Assembly: GCA_016778985.1 (NCBI GenBank)
Contig: JADHOM010000001.1
Coordinates: 237,613-301,612, forward strand
Direction: 5' to 3'
DNA: 64,000 bases
Source of the DNA: Alphaproteobacteria bacterium
GTDB lineage: Bacteria > Pseudomonadota > Alphaproteobacteria > Puniceispirillales > UBA1172
Positions 27,281 to 36,085 of this stretch are shown one piece after another (positions within the stretch are counted from its first letter, which is position 1; every line of letters begins with the position of its first letter). The notes below the pieces were generated by a model, which did not search any database, was not told the DNA's origin, and worked only from the letters and a program-made list of their open reading frames with translations. The position numbers were made by a program, and so were the translations under genes.

Positions 27281-28294
27281 ATGGATCAGAGTGATGCTAA
27301 AATAGAGCGTGATCGCCCGGCGTTATATCAGCTAGCGAAGGATGCCTTGCGGCTATGGCCTGTCCCCCAAGATGCGACTTTAGAGCTGATCAATATTTCG
27401 GAAAATGCAACATTTTTAGTGTCAGCATCTGACGGCACAAAAACGATACTTAGGGTGCATCGCCCGGGCTATCATACACAACAGACGATTGCTGCTGAGC
27501 TGACATGGATGCAAGCATTAAGCACGGCAGATGTTATCAAAACTCCGGCGATTATTGATGGCTGTGATGGGGCGCGAATACAGCGTCATCAGATATCTGG
27601 TCAGCCGCCACATAATATGGTCATGTTTGCCTTTGTTGAGGGGCAAGAGCCTGATCAAAGCCAGTCGCTAGAGAGCTTGTTTCATCATTTAGGCGGTCTG
27701 GCGGCGCGGCTCCACCTGCATGTTATGGCATGGCCATTACCTGCAGGATTTACGCGCCCTGATTGGGATATTGACGGTATATTTGGTGGCATAAAACGCT
27801 GGGGTAACTGGCGGCAGGCGCCATATTTGACCCCATCTATGCATACCATTTTAGAGGAAGCAGAGGCGCAAGTATCACGGCTGTTGCGAGCTTATGGCAA
27901 ATCCTCTGATCGCTATGGGCTTATCCATGCTGATATGCGGCTAGCCAATTTACTGGTGAAGGGCAATGATATGCGGCGTGTTCATGTCATTGATTTTGAT
28001 GATTGCGGCTTTGGCTGGTTTATGTATGACTTTGCCGCTGGCATTAGCTTTATCGAAGATGATCCGCAAGTCCCCTATCTTAAATCCGCATGGCTTGCTG
28101 GCTATCAGGATATTCGGCCGCTTTCAGATGAAGACCTTATGATGGTGGATACGATGATCATGTTGCGCCGGATGTTATTGCTAGCATGGGTCGGCAGTCA
28201 TAAAGATGCTGATATTGTCGCTGATCTAGAGAAAGATTTTGGCCGCGTAACCGCCCAGCTTGCTGAACGCTATCTCAAAGACCAGAGGTACTAA
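27281..28294 (+). CDS. Aminoglycoside/choline phosphotransferase-fold kinase
   Basis: A 337-residue protein of the APH/homoserine kinase II superfamily. The catalytic loop is LIHADMRLANLL (Asp as base, Asn as Mg ligand), followed by VIDFDDCGFGWFMYD with the second Mg-binding Asp. The nucleotide-binding N-lobe has TFLVSASDGTKTILRVHRPG. Similar kinases act on homoserine, choline, ethanolamine or hydroxylysine; here no neighbour fixes the substrate. It converges with the Slam-like gene. Confidence 0.85.
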   Translation: MDQSDAKIERDRPALYQLAKDALRLWPVPQDATLELINISENATFLVSASDGTKTILRVHRPGYHTQQTIAAELTWMQALSTADVIKTPAIIDGCDGARIQRHQISGQPPHNMVMFAFVEGQEPDQSQSLESLFHHLGGLAARLHLHVMAWPLPAGFTRPDWDIDGIFGGIKRWGNWRQAPYLTPSMHTILEEAEAQVSRLLRAYGKSSDRYGLIHADMRLANLLVKGNDMRRVHVIDFDDCGFGWFMYDFAAGISFIEDDPQVPYLKSAWLAGYQDIRPLSDEDLMMVDTMIMLRRMLLLAWVGSHKDADIVADLEKDFGRVTAQLAERYLKDQRY

Positions 28295-28334
28295 TAGGGG
28301 CATTATAGGTATTCCCTGATGCGGCGGATGTGCA

Positions 28335-29654
28335 TTAGAAATAGCGCGTGATCGTGATGCTGACTTCTCCGCTATTGCGATGATAATTTGCGATGGTTGA
28401 GCTTTCGTTACGGATATTTGCGCGGCTGGTTAAGCGCGTTTCTCCAGGTTGAGGCGTGCTGAAATGGCGAAGACCGATATGATGGGTAAGCGTGAAATCA
28501 CGTCTAATATCGCGCCTTAAAGTATTGCCAAAAGCCGGGTTGAGGTGGTCATGATGGCGCTGGCTATAACTAGCCGCAAGGGTGGTAATTCCAGGCATAA
28601 TATCTGTTGATAAATCGCCGCCAATGCGATGCGTCACATGACGTTGCCAAGGCGCGGTCGCATCACTGTAAGCCGTGCTGACATAGCCGCCGAGCCTAGC
28701 GATGTTATTGGTTTTTGCTATTCGGTATCGCACCATATAATTATGGCCAGTCGGTAAGGTTGCATTGACTTGGTGGCCTTTGTAGACATGCCGTGATAAT
28801 GCTGTCGTTAAGGTGCCGCTCAGCTTGCTGGCAAGCCTGTGGGTGATGTTTATCTCACCACCATAAATATTCAGATAAGGGCTTTCATTAATCGCGATAT
28901 GACTGCTATTCAGCGAAGCCCCTAAGCGAAATGATTGCAAATCATGGATAATACCAAAAATAGCACTGGTTGACGATAAATCCCCATTATTATAGTGGTT
29001 GTAATCTCGCCAGTTTTGAATGAGCCGCATATTAACCTGACTTTGGCTCTGATTGTTGAGCCGATAGGTCATATCAAGTAACAGCGATGACATCATAAAC
29101 TCCTCGGCTTGCACCTTTTTAGTTGAAACACCATTGGAATTGCCAATAAGGGCGCGATTGCCTTTTGAGCCGCCTTCTGGATTATCATCAAAGCCGCCGC
29201 CTAAACTATAAAAGCCAGATAATACAAGCCGCTGATTTTCAGCCTCTATTTTGGCAATAATTTGATTGGCGGCTGCTATATGCTCATCGGTTGCGTTGTC
29301 TAAGCTGCGAAGTCGAAGCGCATATCGCCGGGCATCAATATGGTTGCCGGTTATCATATTGATCTGCATGAGAAGAATATTTGCGTTCAGATCAGATGGA
29401 TCACCGATGAGTATCCGCTCAAGGCTGCCGATAGCGGCTTTATAATTGCCTTGGCGAAGCTGGATTTTAGCCAGCGCGATATTGAGAGAGGGATTGTCAG
29501 GGTCTTGGAATACCAGATCAAAAGCCTGTTGTTCAGAGACATCTAAGTCTTCAAGCAAATCTGTAATATTGGTGTCTTGTGCCCTTACCCCTGTGGATAG
29601 GATGAAGCCCGTAAGGACAAATATCACAACGCCAAAAATAAGTTTATTAATCAT
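28335..29654 (-). CDS. Outer-membrane protein, TPR plus beta-barrel (Slam-like)
   Basis: A 439-residue exported protein. Residues 1-25 are a signal peptide (VRAQD cleavage). Residues about 35-130 hold TPR-like helices (AFDLVFQDPDNPSLNIALAKIQL, YKAAIGSLERILIGDPSDLNA). From about 145 to the end the sequence alternates like amphipathic beta strands and closes with ITITRYF, the terminal Phe of barrel proteins. This TPR-plus-barrel layout is that of Slam (surface lipoprotein assembly modulator, DUF560) proteins, which move partner proteins across the outer membrane. It is divergent, by 57 bases, from a FecR-domain protein with a possible barrel tail. Confidence 0.65.
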   Translation of the reverse strand: MINKLIFGVVIFVLTGFILSTGVRAQDTNITDLLEDLDVSEQQAFDLVFQDPDNPSLNIALAKIQLRQGNYKAAIGSLERILIGDPSDLNANILLMQINMITGNHIDARRYALRLRSLDNATDEHIAAANQIIAKIEAENQRLVLSGFYSLGGGFDDNPEGGSKGNRALIGNSNGVSTKKVQAEEFMMSSLLLDMTYRLNNQSQSQVNMRLIQNWRDYNHYNNGDLSSTSAIFGIIHDLQSFRLGASLNSSHIAINESPYLNIYGGEINITHRLASKLSGTLTTALSRHVYKGHQVNATLPTGHNYMVRYRIAKTNNIARLGGYVSTAYSDATAPWQRHVTHRIGGDLSTDIMPGITTLAASYSQRHHDHLNPAFGNTLRRDIRRDFTLTHHIGLRHFSTPQPGETRLTSRANIRNESSTIANYHRNSGEVSITITRYF

Positions 29655-29711
29655 GAGGTATTTACCCTCTGATGGTGGTTATATGGCATGTCATATCAAC
29701 AGGATTAACAG

Positions 29712-31430
29712 ATGAAACAGCGTTCAGATATTTGTTCTTATTGGTTTATAATTATGCTTTCTGTTATCTGTGTGGGGCTTTATTCTGGTCATGCTAAGGG
29801 GCAAAATATTCGCCCGATTAGTGGCGTCATTGCCGCCACGACTGCCCCTGTGCAAGTGGTTTATCATGATGCAAGTGGCCATAGTATTGGCCGCCAAGCT
29901 GATACTGGCGATCATATCTTTTTGAATGATGAGATCATGACAGGTCAGGCTGTGACCATGCAGGTAATGCTCAAAGATCAAACGGTGTTTACCATGGGGC
30001 CAAATAGTAGCATCCGCTTTGACCGTTTTATTTATGATCCTGATAATGCTGGGCAAGGCGCCATTAGTGCCAATATTTTAAATGGCAGTTTCAAGTTTAT
30101 CTCAGGCAAAATTGCAGACAATAATCCTGACGGTATGGTGATTAAATTGTCACATACAACAGCGGCTATTCGTGGCACAAGTGTTGCTGGCCGTATCAAC
30201 GAAGATGGCTCTGCATCACTGCTGTTGCTGGCTGGCGCAATATCACTTTATCAGAATAACGACTCAGAGATTAGCTCAACCGACATCTTTCGGTCGGGAT
30301 GGGGTGTCACTATTAGTGATGACGGGCTAGCCAGTGAACCGTTTCGTTTTGATGATAATGCTATTGCCAATATCACCGATAATCTGACGCCTGAGACTAT
30401 CCATGATGGCAGTAAAGACAGTAAGCCAGCCGCCAGCCGCGATAATGCAGATAAATCTGATCAACAAGATGCCAAAAATGATAGTAATGCTGTTGATCGG
30501 TCTAATGTTACAGATGCCGATAAACCCGATAAAGATGATAAGCCAGATCAAAAGCTAGCGGCCAAGGTGGTCATTGCCGATAAGATCGATGATATCGAAA
30601 CAAAAGCAGATACCATTGATTTATTGAAAGTTGCGCTGACGGATAAAGATGAAAACATTGATCTTGAGACATTGGCTGAACTGGTGCTTGAGGACGAAAA
30701 GATCAAACAATATTTAGACGTGCCGCTAGAAAATCTGAAGCGTGAAGACAATGTTGGTGTGGTCTTTGAAAGTGATTTGCTGGATATCGTTTTGTCAGGG
30801 GTTACGCCATATTGGTTAATCTATGAGACATCACCAACAGCACGGCTAGGTAATCCGGTATTGGGGAGTGATGTTGCTGATTTAATCTCAGACCAATATG
30901 CGGGCAAGGTTCAATTTTCTGGTATCGGGATTGAGCTATCGCCAGTGACAGGCAGTGGCTCAGCCAAGTTAAATTATAACCTTGAGCTTGATTATGATGG
31001 GCTAACCATTATCGGCAGTTATGATATCAGCAACCTCAATATGGGCGGCAATACATATGATGATTATAGCAATTCTTTCTCAGCTGATATCACTAGCGGC
31101 ATCATCTATAAGTCCAATCGTCTTGGTGTGGATGATCTGCCTGCTAGTATTGAAGATGAAAATGCCAATGCTCGGCTTGATGTTGATGAGGGTCTTGAGG
31201 AGCTTGTGCTAGGAGAGGTTGGCAAAATTGACCCTGTTTCCGATCAATTATCCCTGCATGGACAGGTTTTTCTGAACGGTGCATTTGGGTCTATTAGTGA
31301 TGGCACAACAACATTTGACGGCAATCTTGGCAAGGTTTATGTGACGGTCAGAGAAGTGGATACATCAGGCACGCCTAGTTTCACCGACAATCATCTGCAA
31401 GCATCGCACGTATCCGCAGGCGATAAATAA
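29712..31430 (+). CDS. Secreted FecR-domain protein with beta-rich C-terminus
   Basis: A 572-residue exported protein. A signal peptide occupies residues 1-31. A FecR-type domain spans about 45-180, with QVMLKDQTVFTMGPNSSIRFDRF and the TTAAIRGTSVAG signature of this fold. Residues 235-310 are low-complexity and rich in Asp and Lys. The last 200 residues are beta-rich (LNYNLELDYDGLTIIGSYDIS, LHGQVFLNGAFGSI) and recall the barrel handle of Slam substrates such as TbpB-type proteins. There is no lipobox, so it would be soluble rather than a lipoprotein. The head-to-head Slam-like gene suggests the two work as secretor and cargo. No sigma factor/FecA pair is present. Confidence 0.7.
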   Translation: MKQRSDICSYWFIIMLSVICVGLYSGHAKGQNIRPISGVIAATTAPVQVVYHDASGHSIGRQADTGDHIFLNDEIMTGQAVTMQVMLKDQTVFTMGPNSSIRFDRFIYDPDNAGQGAISANILNGSFKFISGKIADNNPDGMVIKLSHTTAAIRGTSVAGRINEDGSASLLLLAGAISLYQNNDSEISSTDIFRSGWGVTISDDGLASEPFRFDDNAIANITDNLTPETIHDGSKDSKPAASRDNADKSDQQDAKNDSNAVDRSNVTDADKPDKDDKPDQKLAAKVVIADKIDDIETKADTIDLLKVALTDKDENIDLETLAELVLEDEKIKQYLDVPLENLKREDNVGVVFESDLLDIVLSGVTPYWLIYETSPTARLGNPVLGSDVADLISDQYAGKVQFSGIGIELSPVTGSGSAKLNYNLELDYDGLTIIGSYDISNLNMGGNTYDDYSNSFSADITSGIIYKSNRLGVDDLPASIEDENANARLDVDEGLEELVLGEVGKIDPVSDQLSLHGQVFLNGAFGSISDGTTTFDGNLGKVYVTVREVDTSGTPSFTDNHLQASHVSAGDK

Positions 31431-31470
31431 TAACAATCTGACAACGTTTTTCGCGCTTGCATCCAGCATG

Positions 31471-31499
31471 ATATCAGTTGTGATAATATCACCTGATAT
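31471..31499. repeat. Imperfect palindrome after the FecR-domain gene
   Basis: ATATCAG and CTGATAT flank an inner GTGAT/ATCAC pair around AAT, giving a hairpin of twelve paired bases. No T-run follows, so it may be an operator or weak terminator. Confidence 0.45.
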
Positions 31500-31519
31500 A
31501 TTGTCATTCAGGTATATCT

Positions 31520-31690
31520 ATGCTTGAATATAAGACATTAAAATATGTTACTGAGGAGCTTTTTAAGCGCTGCGGTTTGGTTTGTGTAGGTAGATCGAAT
31601 AATGCAATTATCCACATATTGCGCCATCACAATAGGGTTTCAACTAGGGGTATATCTACCATTACAACATATGAGAGATCGCGTCTTTAA
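31520..31690 (+). CDS. Possible small hypothetical protein
   Basis: An open frame of 56 residues (opening MLEYKTLKYVTEELF, ending YERSRL) preceded by AGG at normal spacing. The first 25 residues look like an amphipathic helix. It has no recognised relatives and lies between the FecR-domain gene and an integrase remnant, in AT-rich DNA that is probably of mobile-element origin. It may equally be chance. Confidence 0.3.
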   Translation: MLEYKTLKYVTEELFKRCGLVCVGRSNNAIIHILRHHNRVSTRGISTITTYERSRL

Positions 31691-31740
31691 TTGGCCAGAA
31701 GAGTAGCTTCGATGATTTTCCAGCCTTCGCGTGCCTGACC

Positions 31741-32013
31741 TCAGATCCACATTTGACAGATCAACACATGCGCCCGGATGATCGCATCGATCGCCGCTGT
31801 CTGCCGAGCTTCATCAAGGCTAAGCTACCTCGCATTACCGATGGACTCATAGAACCTGATGCCCTTGCATGTCGCCTGAAGAACAAAACTCCACTGCCCT
31901 TTTGGCGTGATGCGCAAATGGAATCCTTTTAGCTTGCAATCGCGAATAATATAAGTTTTCTTATGAGGTAAGGCTCGTAATACAAGAGTAGGTGTCAGGG
32001 AACGTATCGTCAT
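31741..32013 (-). pseudogene. Tyrosine integrase N-terminal fragment (remnant)
   Basis: The frame starts MTIRSLTPTLV and contains ELKGF-like (KLKGFHLRITPKGQWSFVLQ) residues characteristic of the arm-binding (DUF4102-type) N-terminus of phage/island integrases. An in-frame stop at 31825-31827 interrupts it, but homology seems to go on (LSLDEARQTAAIDAI) to a second stop at 31741. The catalytic domain with the R-H-R-Y residues is absent. It marks an old integration event; no tRNA or att repeat was found next to it. Confidence 0.75.
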
Positions 32014-32073
32014 AATAATCGCCTATTTTGGGTGAATTTTGTGTACGAATCTTCCCGGATTTACAAAAAGGCG

Positions 32074-33297
32074 ATGGTGATTAATATGTGTTCTCAAAGG
32101 GTTAGCAGCTTTGCTGCGAGTTATGATGTGGTGATTATAGGCGGCGCCATGATTGGCTCATCTTGTGCGTGGTTTCTTAAAAAACATTATGGATTTGATG
32201 GCTCAGTTCTCGTGATTGATCGTGATTTGAGTTATGAATGGGCGTCAACCTCACATACTAATTCTTGTGTTAGGCAACAATTTTCTAATGAGCTAAATGT
32301 TCGTATATCGCAATTCACGGCTGAGTTTATTAAGGATTTCAAAACATATATGGCGCCTGAGCCAGATGTGCCGGAATTGCGCATACAGAACTTTGGCTAT
32401 CTTTATCTCACTGATGATCCGGCAAAAGCGCAGATCCTAAAACAGCTGCAAGTTATTCAAGCTGATCTTGGTGCCGGAACACAGATACTGACCCCAGATG
32501 AGATTGCCGCACGCTATCCGTTTTATAATCTTGAGGGGATTATTCTTGGCTCGCTGAATACCAAAGATGAGGGCTATTTTGAAGGCAGCACTATTTTTGA
32601 GTGGTTCAGGCGAAGCGCTAGACATGCCGGTGCCGAATATATCGAAAATGAAGTCACGGCGATTGACCGAACTGGCCGTAAAGTGAATAGCGTTACCCTA
32701 GCCACGGGCGAAACCATAAAGGCTGGCACAGTCATCAATGCCTCAGGCACAAGAGCATCAAAAACAGCAGAAATGGCAGGCTTTGATCCTTTGCCTGTTG
32801 AGCCGCGACTTCGCTATACCTATATCATTGAGGCGGCAGACCCTCTCGATCAAGATTTGCCATTAACGATTGATCCAACAGGTATTCATTATCGCACATA
32901 TGGCAGTCATTATATGGTCGGCTCACCGCCTGAAGATGATTACCCACGCGCGCATGATGATTTTGTTATGGATCATAGCTATTGGGAAAATCATGTCTGG
33001 CCAATACTAGCGACTCGGATACCAGCCTTTGAGAGGGTTAAGCTGATTAATGTTTGGCCTGGTCATTATTCATATAATACGATTGATCAGAATGCGATTG
33101 TAGGGCTGCATCCCGATTGTGATAACTTCATCTTTGTGAATGGGTTTTCCGGCCATGGCTTGCAGCAATCACCAGCCATGGGCAGGGGCGTGGCAGAATT
33201 GATTTTGCATGGAAAATATCAAAGTCTGGATTTAAGCCCATTGGGGGTAGAGCGCATTATTGAAAACCGCCCCTATCTTGAAATGGCTGTCATATAA
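32074..33297 (+). CDS. FAD-dependent oxidoreductase (DAO family)
   Basis: About 407 residues of a DAO-type flavoprotein. YDVVIIGGAMIGSSCAWFL is the FAD-binding N-terminus, and FVNGFSGHGLQQSPAMGRGVAELIL is the C-terminal flavin contact of the FAD-dependent oxidoreductase (FOXRED1-like) group. The STSHTNSCVRQQFS segment lies near the flavin. The start is uncertain: ATG at 32074, ATG at 32086 (GGTGA upstream), or a GTG at 32032. It is followed 33 bases on by a MOSC-domain gene. Substrate probably an N-methyl or secondary amine; unproved. Confidence 0.8.
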   Translation: MVINMCSQRVSSFAASYDVVIIGGAMIGSSCAWFLKKHYGFDGSVLVIDRDLSYEWASTSHTNSCVRQQFSNELNVRISQFTAEFIKDFKTYMAPEPDVPELRIQNFGYLYLTDDPAKAQILKQLQVIQADLGAGTQILTPDEIAARYPFYNLEGIILGSLNTKDEGYFEGSTIFEWFRRSARHAGAEYIENEVTAIDRTGRKVNSVTLATGETIKAGTVINASGTRASKTAEMAGFDPLPVEPRLRYTYIIEAADPLDQDLPLTIDPTGIHYRTYGSHYMVGSPPEDDYPRAHDDFVMDHSYWENHVWPILATRIPAFERVKLINVWPGHYSYNTIDQNAIVGLHPDCDNFIFVNGFSGHGLQQSPAMGRGVAELILHGKYQSLDLSPLGVERIIENRPYLEMAVI

Positions 33298-33330
33298 TCT
33301 CTCATGTGAATTACCGAAAGGAACATCATC

Positions 33331-33768
33331 ATGCCAACGCTGACTGGAATTGCTATCACTCCTAAACTGCTTGCCCCAATGGAAGCCAAAACCGAGGCTG
33401 AGGTTACCGTTGCGACAGGGATCACAGGTGATGCGCGTGGTAAGAAAAGATCACGTCAGGTCAGTGTTCTGTTTGAAGATGATTGGCTAGATGCTTGCGC
33501 TGAGATTGGCGAAAGCCATGACTGGATGAAGCGTCGCGCCAATCTTTATGTATCCGGCTGTCGGTCACCACAAGCCATAGGTGAGATTATTCGCATTGGC
33601 GCGGTTGAGCTTGAAGTGACCGAAGAAACTGAGCCATGTGAGATGATGGATGCAATCAGTCAAGGATTGCGGCAAGCGCTAACGCCGGCATGGCGTGGCG
33701 GCGTCTGTTGCCGTGTCAAATCTGGTGGCATGATTAAAACTGGGGATGATGTTTCTGTCGATGAATAG
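33331..33768 (+). CDS. MOSC-domain protein
   Basis: A 145-residue MOSC domain, the fold of the C-terminal part of molybdenum cofactor sulfurases and of mARC/YiiM-type molybdoenzymes. LEVTEETEPCEMMD contains the conserved Cys and WRGGVCCRVKSGG the following signature. AAAGGA precedes the ATG. Isolated MOSC proteins are thought to carry sulfur or bind molybdenum cofactor. It is probably co-transcribed with the oxidoreductase gene upstream. Confidence 0.85.
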   Translation: MPTLTGIAITPKLLAPMEAKTEAEVTVATGITGDARGKKRSRQVSVLFEDDWLDACAEIGESHDWMKRRANLYVSGCRSPQAIGEIIRIGAVELEVTEETEPCEMMDAISQGLRQALTPAWRGGVCCRVKSGGMIKTGDDVSVDE

Positions 33769-33840
33769 GCTGGTTACGACGTGACTTGAAGTCAGGTGAT
33801 GATCGCGCTAGTATAGAAACATTCAAAACTGGAAAGTAAT

Positions 33841-34248
33841 ATGACGAACATCATCGACAAATGTCTAGAAGCCGGCCTCCGAATTACCAATCAACGCCGA
33901 ATTATTATTGAGCTGATTGATAGCGCTGATGATCACCCTGATGTTGATACGATTTATCGGCGGGCCATTGATATTGATGATACGATCTCGCTAGCGACCA
34001 TCTATCGGACGGTCAGTCTCCTTGAACAAGCTGATCTTATTGAAAAAATTGAAGTCGGCGATGGCAAGGCTAGATATGAGCTGGCACGTGGCCATCATGA
34101 ACATCTGGTTGATATTGATAGTGGCGAGATACATGAGTTTTATCACGCTGAATTAGAAGCTCTAAAAGAAAAAATTGCCCATGATATGGGGTTTGATCTG
34201 GTTGGGCATCGCTTGGAATTATTTGGCCGTAAGCTGAAAAAAGACTGA
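33841..34248 (+). CDS. fur: Fur-family transcriptional regulator
   Basis: A 135-residue regulator of the Fur family. The winged helix DNA-binding domain contains the typical LATIYRTVSLLEQADLI recognition region and the dimerisation part has GHHEHLVDIDSGEIHEF with the metal-binding His and Glu residues. The CxxC structural zinc pairs of some Fur proteins are absent, as in several alphaproteobacterial Fur/Mur proteins. It is followed by a Fur-box-like site and an iron-type permease, which supports control of iron (or manganese) uptake. Confidence 0.85.
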   Translation: MTNIIDKCLEAGLRITNQRRIIIELIDSADDHPDVDTIYRRAIDIDDTISLATIYRTVSLLEQADLIEKIEVGDGKARYELARGHHEHLVDIDSGEIHEFYHAELEALKEKIAHDMGFDLVGHRLELFGRKLKKD

Positions 34249-34297
34249 TATTCGTATCATCACTATGGCCATGCCTGAGCCTATCTTCCGACCTTTT

Positions 34298-34323
34298 TGC
34301 AAATCATTCTCATTATCATTGCT
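34298..34323. promoter_or_regulatory. Putative Fur box
   Basis: On the minus strand this reads GCAATGATAATGAGAATGATT, close to the classic Fur consensus of repeated GATAAT hexamers. It lies about 60 bases before the iron-type permease gene and 50 after fur, a suitable operator position. Confidence 0.55.
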
Positions 34324-34378
34324 TTTCATGCTGTGAGTGATAGGATGCGCCTCGCCTTAATGCGATGATAGCGAGACC

Positions 34379-36073
34379 ATGACTGAAAACCCTAGCCGAT
34401 ATCTAAATGCTAAACCGTATAATGGCATGGCAAGTAAAAGCCGAACGTCATGGGCGCGGCAATCGTGGTTTTTGGGTGCCGTGATCGGGCTCTGTATATT
34501 TATCATTTTGCCTATGTTGTCGCTGGCAATTACCGCTATGGGTAATGGTGAGGGGCTGATCTATCACCTGATGGATACGGTATTGCTGCGGTATCTGAAA
34601 AATACGGTGCTGCTGATGCTTGGTGTTGGTGCGTTAACACTACTCTTTGGCATCACAACAGCATGGATTATAAGTCGTTATGAGTTTCCGGGGCGGCGCT
34701 GGATTGGCTGGATGCTATTACTGCCAGCCGCCATTCCATCTTATATAATTGCCTATGTCTATACGAGTTTTTTTGAATATGCGGGGCCTGTGCAATCCCT
34801 CATAAGGTCAAGTTTTGGCTTCGCCAATATGAGCGAATACTGGTTCCCTGAAATTCGCAGCCCTGGCGGCGCTATCTTTGTTATGGGAGTCGTGCTTTAC
34901 CCCTATGTTTATCTGATGTCACGAAGCGGATTTAGCCAACTGCCGGCGCGATTATTTGAAGTGACGTTAATATCAGGGCGAAGCCTGTTTTGGCATGTTG
35001 CGCTGCCGCTTGGGCGGCCAGCCATTATTGCCGGGTTGGCGCTTGTCTTGATGGAAGTTGTCGCCGATTTTGGTACAGTCGATTTTTTTGCTGTCGAGAC
35101 ATTAAGTCTAGGCATATATAATGTCTGGCTTGGGATGAATAATATCACAACCGCAGCGCAGCTTGCCTTACTAGCCTTTGCATTGGTATTTATCCTCTTG
35201 GCATGGGAGAGATATGGCCGCCGGAGGAGTCAGTTTTCGATAACAAATCGAAGCGTTAATGGGGTGCCAAGACGGCGTGCCACCGGGTATTGGCAGTGGC
35301 TTTTGCCTGTTATCTGCATGGTGCCAGTTACCTTAGGATTTTTTCTGCCTGTTGGCATTTTGATAGATCATAGCTTTAGCCAAGGATTTGATCATTTGCC
35401 AGCGGTCTTATCAGCAATTTCAAATACCGTCATTGCCGCTGGGCTTGGGGTTGTCGTGATTATGGCAACAGCGCTGATGATTGCGATTATTACCTTTTAT
35501 ATTCCGTCACCCATTGCCCGGTCATTAGCTAGTGTTTCAGCAACAGGATATGCCTTCCCCGGGACGGTGCTTGCCTTAGGTGTGCTGGCAACGGTCAGTT
35601 TCATAGATAATGGCTGGAGCTGGATTGGGCAGACCATGTTTGGGGCAACATGGCGAGGCGTTCTGGGTGGCGGCTTGGTTATGCTAATCTTTGCCTATCT
35701 GATTCGCTTTCAGGCGGTTGGCTTGGGTGCTGTGCGGGCGGCGCTGGAACGCATGCCATCGTCGCTTGTTCCGGCAAGCCGGGTCATGGGATACGGGTTT
35801 TTTCCATCTATGGTCAAGATTGTTTTACCATTGATTAGCCCAGCCATTCTGGCAGGTGGATTGCTGGTTTTTGTTGATATCATGAAAGAGCTGCCAATGA
35901 CGCTATTACTGCGGCCATTTGATTTTAATACCTTGGCTATTATTACCTATCAATATGCTCATGATGAGCTGATAGAACTCGCCGCATTACCTGCCCTGAT
36001 GATTGTATTGACAGGCCTTTTGCCCGTAATTATAGTCAATTCATATTTGGTTAAAATAAATAATTACTCCTAG
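34379..36073 (+). CDS. Ferric-iron-type ABC permease (FbpB-like, fused double permease)
   Basis: A 564-residue permease with about twelve hydrophobic helices forming two binding-protein-dependent transport domains, the layout of FbpB/SfuB iron permeases. Each half has an EAA-type loop (ISGRSLFWHVALPLGRPAIIAG and RVMGYGFFPSMVKIVLPLISP). No FbpC ATPase or FbpA binding protein lies alongside; the next gene encodes a tungstate-type binding protein 12 bases on. The upstream Fur-like box suggests iron control. Confidence 0.85.
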   Translation: MTENPSRYLNAKPYNGMASKSRTSWARQSWFLGAVIGLCIFIILPMLSLAITAMGNGEGLIYHLMDTVLLRYLKNTVLLMLGVGALTLLFGITTAWIISRYEFPGRRWIGWMLLLPAAIPSYIIAYVYTSFFEYAGPVQSLIRSSFGFANMSEYWFPEIRSPGGAIFVMGVVLYPYVYLMSRSGFSQLPARLFEVTLISGRSLFWHVALPLGRPAIIAGLALVLMEVVADFGTVDFFAVETLSLGIYNVWLGMNNITTAAQLALLAFALVFILLAWERYGRRRSQFSITNRSVNGVPRRRATGYWQWLLPVICMVPVTLGFFLPVGILIDHSFSQGFDHLPAVLSAISNTVIAAGLGVVVIMATALMIAIITFYIPSPIARSLASVSATGYAFPGTVLALGVLATVSFIDNGWSWIGQTMFGATWRGVLGGGLVMLIFAYLIRFQAVGLGAVRAALERMPSSLVPASRVMGYGFFPSMVKIVLPLISPAILAGGLLVFVDIMKELPMTLLLRPFDFNTLAIITYQYAHDELIELAALPALMIVLTGLLPVIIVNSYLVKINNYS

Positions 36074-36085
36074 AACAAGCTGATA

